DNA of 64,000 nt from Sphaerolaimus hirsutus. Taxonomy: Eukaryota > Nematoda > Chromadorea > Monhysterida > Sphaerolaimidae. Location of the stretch: NCBI GenBank assembly GCA_964036195.1, contig OZ038457.1:558001-622000 (forward strand), in the 5' to 3' direction. Made by a program: the position numbers and the translations under genes. Positions 11,580 through 24,538 of the stretch are shown piece by piece. The notes under the pieces were generated by a model. The model saw only the letters and a list, made by a program, of their open reading frames with translations, did not search any database and was not told the origin of the DNA. Positions within the stretch are counted from its first letter, which is position 1. The number at the start of each line of letters is the position of its first letter.

Positions 11580-12200
11580 TAATCAATCATCAAGCAATGT
11601 ATTTGATGCATCAACAATATTCAGCATTTAGCAAAATGACAACTGCAACAGAAAAAATAACACAACAAGTACTTGTCAACAATTCAGAATTTTCAAAGAT
11701 TCATTTGTCACTTGACTTGCCAAGTCTTGCCTTGACTTCTTGTTGTCACTTCTCCACTTATAGAAATACCAGAACAGCTGTTAACTATGTACCTAGCTCT
11801 GTAAAGGATTACTTACAGAAAATAGGGTTACTAAGGGTTGCTAATTTTACCACTTCTTATTGCTCAATGCCTGTTGATATTGGAAGAACGCACTTCCATT
11901 GGATGAAAGGAACCCATTAATATTATCAATTTTCACTAGTGTGTGTATTCCATACTGTACACATTTCCCACCTCATTTATCTAGAGGTGCAGTTGAGATA
12001 TTTATTGTCTGTCTGATGTCAGCGCATTGACAAGACTTGAAACGCATAAAGTGCGCTTTGATTTTTACACGAAAAGTCTACTCAAAGAGCCCATTTGAAA
12101 AATACCGAAAACCGATTTAAAATTAAATCCGTTTTTCACAAATCTCCCATCCACGCTTCATCTAGCTTCACCGTGCGTTTCACGCACGTTCAAAATTGTG
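11580..12200. other. No gene seen
   Basis: AT-rich sequence with a cluster of CACTTGAC-type words at 11706-11760. The 107-residue frame at 11597-11920 has no recognisable domain or splice context, so I do not call it. Confidence 0.4.
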
Positions 12201-12443
12201 CAGGGGCCAGTTCCGCAAAATGCGAAGTGAGAACGAGAAGTGAAATGGCAAAGGCGAAGTGAAACGGCAAGAGAATTGGCAAAAGCGAAGTAAAAAATAA
12301 AATAAAAAGTAAATATCTCTTCGCGTTCCCATTTCACTTGCCGTTTCACTTGCCAATTCACTTGCAATTTCACTTGGCCTTTGCGCTTTTACTTCGCCTT
12401 TGCCATTTCACTTCTCACTTCTCATTTTGTGGGACTAGCGCCA
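12201..12443. mobile_element. Hairpin element of AAGTGAAATGGC repeats
   Basis: CAGGGGCCAGTTCCGCAAAATG at the left (given here as a 22-base span, imperfect) is answered by CATTTTGTGGGACTAGCGCC at the right. The left arm is GAAGTGAAATGGCAAAGGCG units and the right arm their inverse, so the whole element folds back. Non-coding. Confidence 0.5.
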
Positions 12444-12650
12444 GAACACTTTACACGGCTTCTCTAAAATATAAATTTGCATGCCAGCGCCATATAAGTA
12501 AGTGCGAATTATTAATGATTCAGATTTTCGTGATGCGGGCGGCGTAGTGAAGCACCAGAAAGTGTTGGTGTGAAGTCACTTCACGACGCTTCACCGCGTA
12601 TCCACACGCCCATTTTTGCTGTTTCACATCACAACAATGTCACATCGCAG

Positions 12651-12894
12651 CCCGCTGGCAATACTTGGCGAGCAGCGAGCACGTGTCCTTCAGCGACGGG
12701 TCTGGCGAGCTCGGCAACGACCTCACCGGCGCCCGCAGGAATAACAATAATAATAACTGTGCGTATAGTAGGAACGATTGTAGGGTGTCTCAAAATTGGG
12801 GCAGGGCTAGGATTGCCAGCTTTCCTACTGCCACTGGATTGTTCAGTGGATTGCTGGACAGCGAGAAGAGCGATTACACGCTCATTGATGGCAG
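12651..12894 (+). CDS. Gene 1, candidate internal exon
   Basis: Acceptor CACATCGCAG, donor GGCAG|GTGTGT. The frame encodes about 80 residues beginning RWQYLASSEHVSFSDGSGEL, then a run of six Asn and ending DSEKSDYTLIDG. It is Ser/Gly/Asn-rich and probably unstructured; GC content stands above the flanks. It starts two bases into a codon and ends two bases into a codon, which fits both 9991-10102 before and 14649-14781 after. No known domain. Placing it in the C2-domain gene is an inference. Confidence 0.5.
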
Positions 12895-13220
12895 GTGTGT
12901 TTTTTGTGTCTTTTTTGTGTGTGTTTTTCTTTTCTTTTTTTTTGAGGGAGGGTGTTTTTGTTTTCTGCATTTTTAGTGTATTTTCGGCATTTGTGTTATG
13001 ACATCTTTAGAAAAGAAAATGTGTTTTCATTGGTTTGAAGCCGATTTGTATAAAAACACAGAGTGTTTCATCCTCTTGTCGCTCTGTTAATGATTCATTT
13101 TCCAAAATCTGTCATTTAATGACTAATGTTCACTATGTGTTTATAACCCTCAAGGATTCACTCAAGGAACTCACAGGAACAAAATACCACTTATCTTCTT
13201 ATATAAAGATCTCTTACAAG

Positions 13221-14065
13221 CAGGGTTGGCAAAATCTCAGAAAAAAATAAAAATAAAATAAAAATAAAATGGAAAATTATAGAAAAAAATAAAATAAAAT
13301 AAAATGGAAAATTAGTAAAATAAAAATACAATTTTACTAAAATTCGAATTTTTGTAAAATTTTAGTAAAATTGTACAATAATTCAAATTTTTGTACAATT
13401 TTAGTAAAATTTTACAAAAACTCGAGTGTCTGTTAAATTGTATAGAAAGTTTTCTATCATGTTGCTTAAGTTCCTAGCTGCCAATTTGCAGAACTAGTGC
13501 CTTGTTGTATCTTTCATTGTTGTGATTGACACATATCGTTGCTCAAAATTGCAAATTTTCACATTTAAAAAAATATTTCCACCTTAAAGATCACTAATTT
13601 ATGTGATTTGCTTCCCATTTTCTTCATTCCATACCTTGAAAAAGCCTATATATTGAACCCCGCAAGCCCTCCCCCCACCCAAATAAAACAACCAAATTTT
13701 AGGCATCTTCCCTTGGGAGGAGCAATTAGATGCATATATCCAGGACCTCCTGAGGGTCAAAATACAAAATGCCTACCTCACAACTCGTGTCAAAAGTTAA
13801 CATAAATTTTTTCTGTATTCATCTGCATGCTTCTAGCATGCACATTGTTTTATGTCGTTGCATCCAAGATTTCCGATTTTTTGTAAAAATTTTGTAAAAT
13901 ATTTGTAAAATTTTTGTAAAATGGTTTCATTTTATTTTATTAATGACATTTCATAATAAAATAAAATAAAATAAACTGAAACATGAATAAAATAAAAATA
14001 AAATAAAATTTTAATAAAAATAAAATACAATTTTAGTAAAAAGAATTTTACTAAAACCAACCATG
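13221..14065. mobile_element. hAT-like element, TTTTACTAAAATT interior
   Basis: Starts CAGGGTTGGCAAAATCTCAG and ends AAACCAACCATG; a perfect 8-bp duplication CTTACAAG lies outside (13213-13220 and 14066-14073). The interior is dominated by ATAAAATAAAA and TTTTACTAAAATT/TACAAAAATT units in both orientations. It lies in the intron between two candidate gene 1 exons. Confidence 0.75.
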
Positions 14066-14648
14066 CTTACAAGATTAACTTTCAATTTGCATCATAAGTT
14101 TCACCGATACAAAACTGACGTGACAATTAAGTGGCGATAAAATAGCTCGACGTAAAATACAACACTGCGCAAGATTGATGTTGGTCATAAAATTAATTAT
14201 AGGTGAATGGATAAAGATACGGTATTGTTATTTCAGTCAAAGAAAGCGCAATGCACACGTTGCTTGTGTCAAAGGCGCATGAGTTTACGTTAATTCTATT
14301 AGGAGTTATGAATTTTAGCACAAATTTTTCTATTATGCGCCGTAATTTGCGTAAAATTACTGCGTAAAATAAAAAAATTTGTGCCAAAATTCATAAGTTC
14401 TAGGTAGTTGAATTATAAAAAAAACTGTTTAGCTTTGGACACAATGCACATACCTATGCATATGCGTATTCTTTGACTGAAATTACTACGCTATATCGTT
14501 ATGCATTCACTTGTAATAAATTTTACGCCCGAAAATCAATTTTACGCCGTGTCGAATTTTACGGCGAGCTGTAATTAACCCTTCAAAGCCATTCCAATCA
14601 CAGATCATTCTACTCCTTAAAACAAGAAAAACAGTGTCAAAACCACAG

Positions 14649-14781
14649 TTTATTGGGATCGAATTCCAGTTCAAATTCATGCGGATCACAATCTGGAAAT
14701 ACATCACCTACTGTGCGATTAAAAAGTGAAGATTCCGCGGGCAGTTTCCATGCCATTGTGAAGCAGAGTTGTTTGAACAAG
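14649..14781 (+). CDS. Gene 1, candidate internal exon
   Basis: Acceptor AACCACAG, donor AACAAG|GTTCGT. One base completes the previous codon, then 44 codons read LLGSNSSSNSCGSQSGNTSP and on to SFHAIVKQSCLNK, ending in phase 0. Ser/Asn/Gly-rich low-complexity sequence with likely phosphorylatable serines; no domain. Phase agrees with 12651-12894. The following intron is invaded only 25 bases later by a GGCGCC hAT-like element. Confidence 0.5.
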
Positions 14782-14806
14782 GTTCGTGTTTTATGTCACT
14801 TGGAAT

Positions 14807-15092
14807 CAATGATGGAAAAAGTGCAAGGACTTTGGCGCCAAGCACCAAATGCCCCATGGCACTTTTCCAAGCATAAACGCCAAGCGCCAGAAGCGCCATG
14901 CTGCTTTTTACTTTTGGCACTTGCGCCAAGCCCCAGCGCCAGTCGTTTTGTTCCTGGCGCTAGGCAAAAATAAGCGCCAATAAATAAATAAATAGGCCAA
15001 AAACGCCATGGCGCTTTTCATGGGTGTGGCGCCAAGCGCCAATGGCGCTACAGCAAAATAGCGCCCAGCGCCATGGCGCTTTTCCATCACTA
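14807..15092. mobile_element. hAT-like element, GGCGCC interior
   Basis: 286 bases from CAATGATGGAAAAAGTGC (degraded TAGTGATGG) to GCGCTTTTCCATCACTA. The flanks CTTGGAAT (14799-14806) and CTCGGAAT (15093-15100) agree at 7 of 8. Interior of GCGCCAAGCGCCA palindromic units. Confidence 0.7.
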
Positions 15093-15820
15093 CTCGGAAT
15101 GCGGTATGATAAACACTGCAGTACCGATGGCCGATAGTTTTTTAACGGTTTTTTTTGTTTAAAAAACTATTTATAAAAAAGTATCTTTTTTGCATTTGCA
15201 TTGTTTCGTAAATTCGCGGGGGGGGGCCTAAATTCCTACAACAAGTTCTTTGCCTATGCACACTCTTTCAAACGCCTCTGCCAGTCCTTTACTATGGCAT
15301 GAGCAGCTGAATCTCGATGATGATAACAACCATTTCCTCCAAGTGCACTTTTTGCCTGATCCTGGCAAACTTGTTATCGTGAACATTTTTTGTGGCGATC
15401 TCTCAATGGAGATATGAACGAGCTAGGGGGCTGAAATTTTACACGTTCGTTGAGAAATGTCTGGGCTGCCGTATTTCGTCGGAATAGCCCCATCTGAAAT
15501 GAGTGTTTTTTGCATTCTATATAGATATTAACATTGAAAAAGCATATATTGTATGTTGTACTCCCAGTTCAATTTACATAAAGTAGATTTATTTTACCAG
15601 TATTTAATAACGGTAATGTTTCATTGCTAGGTTTCTGTGCATCCCGTCACAATTGTTTGTCCTTTCAGGGTTTTTTTTCATATTTAAATAGAAAGTATTC
15701 ATTGGCATTTATTTGCTTTACATGTGTGGAAATGTGACAGTTTGTTCCACCTGAATAGTTTTATGTGGATATAAAATTTATGAGCAAAACATGCAAAGGT
15801 AGCAGCGCATCAGATTCAAC

Positions 15821-16270
15821 TACCGTATTTCCTCGAAATACCCCCCCCCTCGAAATACCCCCCCTCGTTTGACCCCCCCTCCTCTCGGGGCCACTATGAA
15901 ACAATCACCCCCCCCTCTAAATACCCCCCCCCCCAAATTGAGTGTGAAGGGAACGTACATGACAATAACTGTAGTTTGTGTTCTGTTTACTGCAGAACAC
16001 ACGTTAAAACAATGTCGGTGTCACGTTAGAACAGTGTACATACCATCTACATACTAATATTAGTCTACAGAACCTTGTAAATGGCAGTTTTTGTTGCATT
16101 TTTCGACGTCTGCGTACGTTTCGGACGACACTTTCGTACTTGTTTTTCAAAAATTTTCTTGTGAAATAATAACCCCCCCTCGACATACCCCCCCTCGTTT
16201 AACCCCCCCCCCCTCTCGGGACCACTATGAAACAATCACCCCCCGGGGGGTATTTCGAGGAAATACGGTA
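15821..16270. mobile_element. TA-flanked C-run MITE, complete
   Basis: TACCGTATTTCCTCGAAATA to CGAGGAAATACGGTA, 450 bases, with C-runs of 6-10 separated by CTCGAAATA. The core carries GGAACGTACATGACAATAAC and ATACTAATATTAGTCTACAG, also present at 47209-47672 in the other orientation. Confidence 0.75.
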
Positions 16271-18538
16271 TTTCCCTATGGTAAATATGATAGCGATTGC
16301 GCCATTCTAGGTGGCGTTGTGGCGTTTGTGCCATGGCTTTTTTCAGTCCCACCATGGTTTTACGGCACAGTGGTGGGTACATCTCTGACGATTTTCTATT
16401 CATGTTAGAAAAAAACCTATTGTTAATAGGCGCCACAAAACATGGTAAATAAATCATGCGCGTGGCGTGACAAATATTCATCAGTTTTTGGGTGGTAAAC
16501 ATTTGACACCAGATGCGTAAAAAGCAGCGCCAAGGCCAAGTCACTTACAAATCTCCACAGTTTGCAGGTGCACATACAAAGTACCTAAAAACAAACTAGT
16601 ATACCCGCACCCGGGTACAAAAATACAGCCCATATGAACGCAGAACAACAATGCCCAAATCAGTCAGTACAGCCAAAATCACCAAATTCCCTCGCTGGCA
16701 CAAAACCATCGAAACCCGGGAGGGTGCCCCCCTACAACCTCGATTGAGAACACTTTGAGCCAGAGCTTTCCCCTGCAACGACAAATACAAGAACATTCAA
16801 AGCAGGTGCCAATTCCATAAGTAGATAAGTGACAATAAAACTGGCATTTAAGTGGTAAGTATTGGAATGTATCTATACAGATTTACCCTATATTTTTAAA
16901 GATATCAGAAAATATCAAAATGAATTTACTTACTTGTATTCCAGATTTTTCCAGACAGATTTAATTTTTTTCAATTTATGAGAAGAAAAAATAAAAATTT
17001 ACTCGGGTATCTTTTTTATTTTTTCTGCGTTTTTCACAGATATTAAATTTCCTGTTCTTTTTGAGAGATATTCTGAAATTATATTTACCTAGGTAATTAT
17101 ATTGTTATAAGTTTTTATAATTATAAGTGATTACACACAGTATTTTCACAGAGAACATTATGGTCTTTTATATCACTTTCAAGTTTACTTGTCATGCCAT
17201 CTCACTTATAAATTCACTTTTCACTTAAACTTCACACACCACACACTTATCACTTCTCTTGTCACTTGCCCACTTGTTGAATCAGCCCCAGGAATCCTTC
17301 CTGTGCGATAGAAATTGTCCTGCGGCGGGTAATTACCACGGTTGTCCGTGCGGGCCGGAAAAGTGCAATCAAAAGAGTGATTTCGACACGTGTGCTGAAC
17401 TCGATAGCCAATCCATAGTTTGCGAGACTGAATTGACCACTCCGTTTTGCGGTTTGAGGTTGGCTCATTTTATTCTGTTTATTTTAATTGGAAGTTTGTA
17501 ATTGGGCGTGTGGTAATTTGTTTTCGAATTTTCGAGTTTTTATTGCGATGCGAGGTCCTGAATTTAAATATTTTCAGTTTCAGGAAATTTTTTTTCCAAA
17601 AATGTGTAAAGACTGCTTCACAACTAATTTGACAGGCACATTTTACATTTAGCGAAAATTCCCTCCAAACTTGATAATATGTAGGCTTTGACTTAAATTT
17701 TTTGTGAAAATTGCTTTCGGTATTTTTTTCTTTTTCTTACTAGTAAAAAACTTATAGTTTTTTTTCCATGGTGGAATAAAATTCAAAAACATTTATATTT
17801 CCATAATATAAATGTAGTAGGTACCTATAGAAAAATCATTTTTTCTAATATTTTCAAATTTTTGTTTGCCATAGTTAAGCATCATAAGTTGTAAATATGA
17901 GGATGTTATTCACTTGCGGAATCGACCCCATTCCAGTTATTTCCATGCCATTACCAAACTATAGCCACTTTATAACTGCAGTTATTTATGATAAGTGAAT
18001 GCAGCATGTGCAAGGAAAACCGCAGATCAGACAATCTAAACCCCGTAAGATAAAACGTTAAATTGGTGGATAGGTAGTGTAGTCTTACTTGTGGTGGATT
18101 ACTTGTGTAGTCTAGATACTACAGAGTCTGTATTCCACTACCATATACCACATGAATAATGAACAGAACGCATTTGTATTTTTGGGCACAATATATTATT
18201 TTCACTATAGGATAATGTGAAAACACACAGTAGTTTACAGGTGAACTTTTCAAAACTAGGTATAAATCCGTTTCAAACACATTTATCAGTTGTGTAAATT
18301 TTGGCTGTAAACTCAAACTTATTCATGACGGTCACATGACTTTATTCATCAAAATACGGTAACAGTCTCTGCAAGGCGCGCAGTTTGCTCAGTCAGTACA
18401 AAACACAAATAACAGTAGCTTAAGAATCATAAGCCAGCTGTTTAAACGCGCTTTTGTAACCTGCATTTTTATATCCCATAAAAGTAACTGATCACTGGGG
18501 CGGGGAAATGCATTTTTTACTTTTCACCTGCAATGTGT
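16271..18538. other. Intron-like AT-rich DNA; no supported gene
   Basis: Probably intron of gene 1. 17165-17290 is a CACTT/AAGTG-rich repeat arm with a counterpart near 17900-17940. 17284-17453 is GC-richer and open in two + frames (one Cys-rich), but its donor (GCG|GTTTGA) is weak and the frames conflict, so I leave it uncalled. Confidence 0.35.
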
Positions 18539-18745
18539 CAGAGTTGTTAAAGGTACAGAACGTATACGTAAACGTAGACATGCGTTTTTAAAGTATATGT
18601 AAACGTAAAGTATTTTTTTACTCACCGCCCCCCCACCCCACAGAAGATGTAGAAAGTAAAACATTTTTACTTTTACTAATGAGTAAACATTATGAGTAAA
18701 ATACTTTTTCATGAAAACATAAAAGTGAAAATGTTTGAGAAATTT
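18539..18745. repeat. Partial CAGAGTTG-family element, TACGTAAA units
   Basis: Begins CAGAGTTGTTAAAGGTACAG and continues with GTAAACGTAAAGTATTTTTT units, as in 50242-50734. The far end was not located. Confidence 0.45.
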
Positions 18746-18865
18746 TGTCCCAATCCTCATACAAACACTAGTTTGCATAACTTTTGGATATTTTCACCTG
18801 CAATTTCACTGGTTCATTTTTTTTGTGCCTATTTTCAGGGTTTACTGGATGTGCTTATTGGCCCT

Positions 18866-20297
18866 ACACACACTAGTTTTAACCGTGACTTCTGTGAAAA
18901 CTGAAATGGCCACATGGCCACATTCAGACTACTCTGTTTGTATGCTTTATGTGTTTTAGTTTTCGAATTTTAGAATTTAAATGTTCATTAACTTAATTTC
19001 ACATTTAAATAAAATTAAATCATCCAACCATGTTGATTAATCTGCATTTGAATAGAATTCAGTTTTCCCATGAATTCACTGTGAAAACTAGTGTGTGTAG
19101 GCTAACGATGGCAAACCCTCAGAAAAAAAGTATTTAAATTTTTAAGTGTTTTTTCCTAAATGAATTTTCGAATTTTCGAATTTTTCCTCAACTTAATTTT
19201 CGAATTTCGAATTCAATTTTCGAATTTTCGAATCTTTTTCGGCAATTTTCGAATTTTTTTGGGTAATTTTCGAATTTTTTTACACACTTTTCGAATTTTT
19301 TGGAAAAATATTGTATTAAGAGCTTTTTTAAGCTGTTAAGTAGTTATGTTGAAATAGTTATGGCTGCTCGGTGCATTCCTGTGCATTCTTCAATGTGACC
19401 GGGTCTGCCCATAGCCGGAATTGTGGGTGGCTGTTATGGGGGGGGGGGGGGGGTCCACCAGACTTTTGTGTCATTCCATTGTGTTGTACATTTGCTGATT
19501 ATGTAATTGCAAAAATTTTATGCAATTTGACCCTGTATTTATGTGATTATCATCTATATATTTACCATTAATTGTTGAATCAGTCCCCCTCGAATAAGTC
19601 CCCTCAAAAATCACTGACAAATAATACCCCCTTCCCCAGAAAAATTTATTTTACACGTTGAAATACTGCGTTAACTTGGCATAATGAATTTGTACATCAC
19701 TAATCCAACCTCAAAAATGGAATCTACAGGTTGTGCAAATCATTTTAAATATTTAACAGTCCAAATCGGCCAAGAAATGGCTGAGTTATTAAGCTAATGT
19801 CAACTAGCCAGATCGGTAATGTAAAGTCAACACCTTTTTATCGACCCCCCTTCTTGGGATTGGGGGACGATTCAAGGAAGCAAAACAATTCGGTTGACAT
19901 GCAACAGAATGGGGTGACACAAAGTCTGGTGCACCCACCCCCTAAAATGCCTTCCCCGATTCCAGCTATGGGTCTGCCACAGATGTCATTTCAATGTTCA
20001 TTGACGTTTTTTTTCGTTTCGATAGACTTTTTCAGATGCACCGCGTATCAATTATCGATCGATTTAGCACATAGAACCGAAGAATGTGTTTTATGTCCTT
20101 GAATTCCCAGAAAAATTCGAAAACTATTTTCGAATTTTTGAATTTTCGAATTTTCGAATTTTTTCAAAAAAAAATCGATTTTTAAGTGTTTTTTCCAGTG
20201 GTGGAATAAAAATTCGAAAATTCCGAAAAAATTCGAAAATTCGAAAATATTTTCGAATTTTCGAATCTTTTTTTGCCATCGTTAGTGTAGGCACAAT
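18866..20297. mobile_element. CACACACTAGTTTT element, interrupted
   Basis: GGCCCTACACACACTAGTTTT near 18859-18880 is inverted at 19085-19102 (AAAACTAGTGTGTGTAGGC); the last bases GTGTAGGC are duplicated by the 19103-20284 insertion, followed by ACAATACGG. The words in the arms (GTGAAAACT, ATGGCCACAT) are AT-rich and non-coding. Confidence 0.5.
19103..20284. mobile_element. hAT-like element, CGAATTTT interior
   Basis: 1182 bases from TAACGATGGCAAACCCTC to TTTTGCCATCGTTA, flanked by a perfect 8-bp duplication GTGTAGGC (19095-19102 and 20285-20292). Ends of CGAATTTTCGAATTTT units. The middle holds decayed C-run MITE sequence (19585-19640) and a repeat shared with 7738-7920. The 101-residue frame at 19797-20102 lies inside the element and is not called. 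Confidence 0.75.
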
Positions 20298-20506
20298 ACG
20301 GCCACTTTTTGCCTATTTTTCCCTATTTAGAACTCTTCCACCCTTTTTCCCATCTCTACTTTGAAAAAGCGCGAAAAATAGCCTGTCTGAAATGCGTTTT
20401 CTGTACTCCAGTACTTTCAAAAGTACATGTAGAAGTGAGTATCGTTGCTTGTTTCAGAGGAAATGTAGGTGTATACAGCTTTAAGTGTATTAAAGCTTTA
20501 AGTTAT

Positions 20507-20752
20507 ACACCGTATTTCCTCGAAATACCCCCCTCAAAATGGGCACTATGATTTTGTGGTCCGGGAAATGCATAACAGACGTTCAAAACACTTACTGTGT
20601 TACTTTAGAACATCGTTTATACCATCTACATCCTTATATAAGGCTGTAAAAACTTATAAATGGTGGTTATTGTTGCATTTTTCACGTTTTTCTCTCAAAA
20701 TTTTCACTCTGAAAAAATAAACCCCCGGGGGGTAATTCAAGGAAATACGGTA
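20507..20752. mobile_element. TA-flanked C-run MITE, short form
   Basis: CCGTATTTCCTCGAAATACC to AATTCAAGGAAATACGGTA, 246 bases. Core words GCATAACAGACGTTCAAAAC and ACCATCTACATCCTT match 41578-41847 closely, so the two form one subfamily. Confidence 0.7.
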
Positions 20753-20792
20753 CAAATCAAAATATAAGTTATGATGACAATATTTTTGAAAC

Positions 20793-21222
20793 TACCGTAT
20801 TACCTCGAATTATCCCCCCCCCCTTGAATTAACCCCCCCCCCCCTCGAAATACCCCCCTAAATTTCGGCTGAGGAAATAATAAACCCCCCCCTCGAAATA
20901 CCCCCCCTAAAATTGAGTGTAACGTGAACATACATGACAAATACTGCCGTTTGTGATCTGTACTATGCAGAACACACGTTAACACTGATGATTAGGTGAC
21001 GTTAGGGAAGGGTATTTGTGTAAATACAGTTATATATGCCTATAAACACATATAAATCTATGTGATTGTTCGATTTTTCTACGTCTGCGTATGGGGAATT
21101 TCCGAAAATTTCTGGCGAAATAATAGACCCCCCCTCGAATAAACCCCCCCTCGAATTATCCCCCCCTCAAATTTTACTGGCGAAATAATCAACCCCTGGG
21201 GGTATTTCGAGGTAATACGGTA
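20793..21222. mobile_element. TA-flanked C-run MITE
   Basis: TACCGTATTACCTCGAATTA to GGGTATTTCGAGGTAATACGG plus TA; about 430 bases with C-runs of 7-10. The core contains CGTGAACATACATGACAA as in the 15821 copy and ends as in the 11141 copy, so it looks like a hybrid of two subfamilies. Confidence 0.7.
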
Positions 21223-21990
21223 TATTTCAGTTTTATCCCAGATCAGTTTCTTACTGACTGATTTTTTGTGGTAACCGTCTTCGAATCTATGAGTTGCTTC
21301 GTACATAGGCAAATTTTTAAAATGTGTCTTATGACTGAATTATTTTCAGCGGTGTAAGTTTAAAATAAAATTGCTAAGCAAGCATGAAAAATAAAGAAAA
21401 AAATTAAATTTAAAAACTGTTTTCAATTAATATTTATTTCCATCATTACATACGCATGTAACATACACATCGCGCAGTCAAGCATTTCTATTGCCGTGCT
21501 GCAAGTGCGGTAAATCGTGCAAAATGCCACAGCAGTAGCTAGCGCCATTATTAAGCTCCGCAGCTGTTATATTGTACGTGGTTTGTTCCATAAGTTGTGG
21601 GCATCGCATTTTTTCGGTGGTTACAGGTTTGAGTTACGTTTTTATTGTGAGAAAGCATGGTTAAAACTATTCGACCATTGAAATTTTATAAGTTTACCAG
21701 AATGAGGTGTCTGATAGTGCAATCAAAATAGCTCATTCTGGTAAACTCATTCAATCTGAGTTTTCCAAGTGATTATAAATTTCTGTAGAGAAGGAGTGTG
21801 TGCAGGCTCTATTTAAATTTAATGGTGTTGAGAGCTGAGTTTGTTGGACTTTTAACAGATGTCTAAAGATAGATCTGAACAATGTTGGAAACCACAAGAA
21901 AATTTTTGTAGAGTTTCTGTGGACATTTTGTGATTAGATGATGGATTCATATGGCCATACATTTTTGCTTATACTGAACTGTCCAGTGAA
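21223..21990. other. No gene seen
   Basis: AT-rich sequence; 21660-21800 has GTTTACCAGAATGAG/CTCATTCTGGTAAACTC inverted words of the CACTAGTTTACT type. Nothing else recognisable. Confidence 0.4.
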
Positions 21991-22601
21991 CAGGGTGTCA
22001 AAAATTTTTTTATGAAAAATGGAAACGGAAAAAAAATTCAGCAGCCAGAAAACGGAATGGAAAATGGAGAAAAAAAATTGCACTTGTCGGAAAACAGAAA
22101 AAAGATACAGAAAAAAAATTTCAGCTGCTGGAAAACAGAAAACAAATTTGGAAAACCAGAAATGGAAAAATCGAATTTGCACAGAAAAGGAAAAAAATTG
22201 CTGAAATTATGTCTGAAAATGGAAAAAAACTGCTGAAATTTGCAGGAAATCATAAAAATTGCTGAAATTTTGATGGAAAATGGAAAAAAATTAACATAAT
22301 TGAAAACCTGCATGCATGTTTACCAGTTGAGCTGAATCAGAAAACAGACAGTTGAGCCAAAAACGGGGAATATGAGGTGGAAAAACAGATAATTTAGTCG
22401 GAAAATGGAAAAAAGGTGGGGAAAAACAGAAAATTGAGCCAGAAAACTGGTAAAAACGGAAACTGTAAATTTGGCTGGAAAATGGAAAATGAGCCGGAAA
22501 ATGGAAACAGAAATGGAAAAAAAATTGTGGCTGGAAAACGTAATGGAAAATGAAAAATTTTTGCTCATTTCTGAAAACAGAAACAGAAATTTGACACCCT
22601 A
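21991..22601. mobile_element. hAT-like element, GGAAAA interior
   Basis: CAGGGTGTCAAAAATTTTTT to AAATTTGACACCCTA; the flanks CCAGTGAA and CTAGTGAC agree at 6 of 8. The interior is almost entirely GGAAAACAGAAAA/GGAAAATGGAAAA units on one strand. Several overlapping ORFs on both strands are products of this repeat. Confidence 0.65.
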
Positions 22602-24538
22602 CTAGTGACTGCACCCTTGCAATGATAAGTATCTAAATATTACACAATGACCTATCTTCATCACAGGCCAAATTTTTCCTTACATGACAATTTTTTATAT
22701 GTGACAGAAAACTCTCACAATCACATCATCAATTAAATATGGTAACATTCACTGTGGAGCATGTTACTTGGTCACAGATTTTATTTGGAAGGCAGGCATG
22801 CCCAGAAAATTCAAATGAATCCACACAATGCTTGATTTTTATTGATGAAAATTTGATAGACTTGATTGATAAAATTGAGGAAAAGCAATTCAATGCAATG
22901 TTTCCCTATCATTGTGGCCATGTTTTTTGTATAAAAAGAGCTTCAACATCAAAATTAAAGTTTCATCTAATTACAAATGCTTTTTTCAAAAGACAATGTT
23001 GTAATCCATTAAGTGGAAAACATTGCAATGGATATTATCGATAAAGTCCATCAAATTGTAAGGAAATTGATCATTATATGGATTCATTTTGTTTTGTTAT
23101 CCTTTCCTAATTAAATCTGGGGCCTGACATGTATAAAAGCATAGCCTGCTCATAAAAAACTTTTTCCTGAAACGTTTCCCGAAAGCATCAGCTTTTGGAA
23201 CGGGTTTGTGCAGACCAAAATGTGTAGAATATATTTTTAGAGAAGATAATTTTTCATCAGAAAATATACTGCCTCACTTATTTTGGAACATGATCTGAAT
23301 AATATTGCACAGTAAAGTCGGCAGACATTTCACCCTACAAAATCGGAGAGTTACGTACTGATTGTTTATTTCGTTTGATTTTGAAGCGCAAATGCTTGAC
23401 ACTGGTCATATGGCCATCACATTGGAACAAGTAATGCACCCATGGCATTGTTTTGAGTTGCCACGCGCCAAAATTACAATGGCACGCTTGAAATTAATGT
23501 GATAGATATTTTGCGTGCGCGGAAGCAGCGAGAAACTTACACTTGTTCATTGCAACAAGTGTATACAAAACATTATAAAAAGAAAAAAAAATAGAAAAAG
23601 GATTGGAAAAACAACAACAGAGAAATCGCAATCGCTATTGTCTAAATTTAAGTAATAAATCGATGCCGCCTGTGTAAATGATATGACTAATGCCTATTTT
23701 ACTCTAATCTTCTGATTGGTTCATTTTGAAGAGCATTTGTTGGGTTCAAAATCGTAAATGTCCTAAAAACGCGTTGAATGGAACAGTGTTATTTTTCCTG
23801 TTCCATTTTCGCTTTTCAAGGACTCAATAATCCTTTAATGTAGAAATTTATGTTCTGTCTGTACAAAAAAGATCGGAGTAAAAGGTGAGTTGAGAAACAC
23901 TCCTTCGTTTTATCCTTTAAGTTGCTTGTTCAGTGGGCTGATTATTTGGCATTGTGCCAAATAACTTGATCTGACTTTGCATGGTCGCTTGAGTTGTGCT
24001 GTAACGGTCTCACAGTTTCATTCCATAGGTGTATAAGCACCGATAAATAAACATTGATTGAAGTGCGAATTTAACCGAAATACGCTAACATTTGTTCACA
24101 TTTTAGGCAAAAAAGTGTTAAGAGTCCTTATTGTTGCCAGTATACATTGATGATGATTTTCAAAAATATCGGGATTTATACTTGGACACCACACGACACT
24201 TAGTATGGTAACCTACCATAACCCATCTGAACAATGAACCAAAAATTACACAGTTTGTTCATCATAATATTCCGTTGTTTACTATGGAATAATTTATGGG
24301 GCCGCGCACACTAAAACTGAACGTTTCGGCATATGCACATTTTCATTTGCCGAATCTGAACTAAGAAACTGCTGTTCTGACAGTTTTAGTTCAGCATTTT
24401 AGGGGCCGTACATTGAATTTTGAAAACGTCCGGATGAATTTGACCCTTTACTTTGAGACGCTGAAGTATATTGAAAGCGACATACTTCAGCATTTTCAAT
24501 AATAAGCATGATAGCTAATCTGGATATTTATGTGTAGT
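22602..24538. other. Intron-like DNA; one unassigned 101-codon frame
   Basis: 22739-23044 (+) is an ATG-to-stop frame of 101 residues with six Cys and no motif I know; it has AT-rich codons and no splice context, so I do not call it a gene. 24190-24420 holds decayed foldback words (CCTACCATAACCCATCTGAA; GCGCACACTAAAACTGAACG). The rest is featureless. Confidence 0.3.

Noticed and set aside
17259..17501. Cys-rich 80-residue frame
   Set aside because: Two frames are open, the donor is poor, and the 5' part lies in a CACTT repeat arm; not enough to call an exon.
22012..22614. Several overlapping Lys- or Phe-rich frames on both strands
   Set aside because: Translations of GGAAAA/TTTTCC repeats of the 21991-22601 element.
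22739..23044. 101-residue ATG frame
   Set aside because: No motif, no splice context, AT-rich codons like the flanks; possible by chance.
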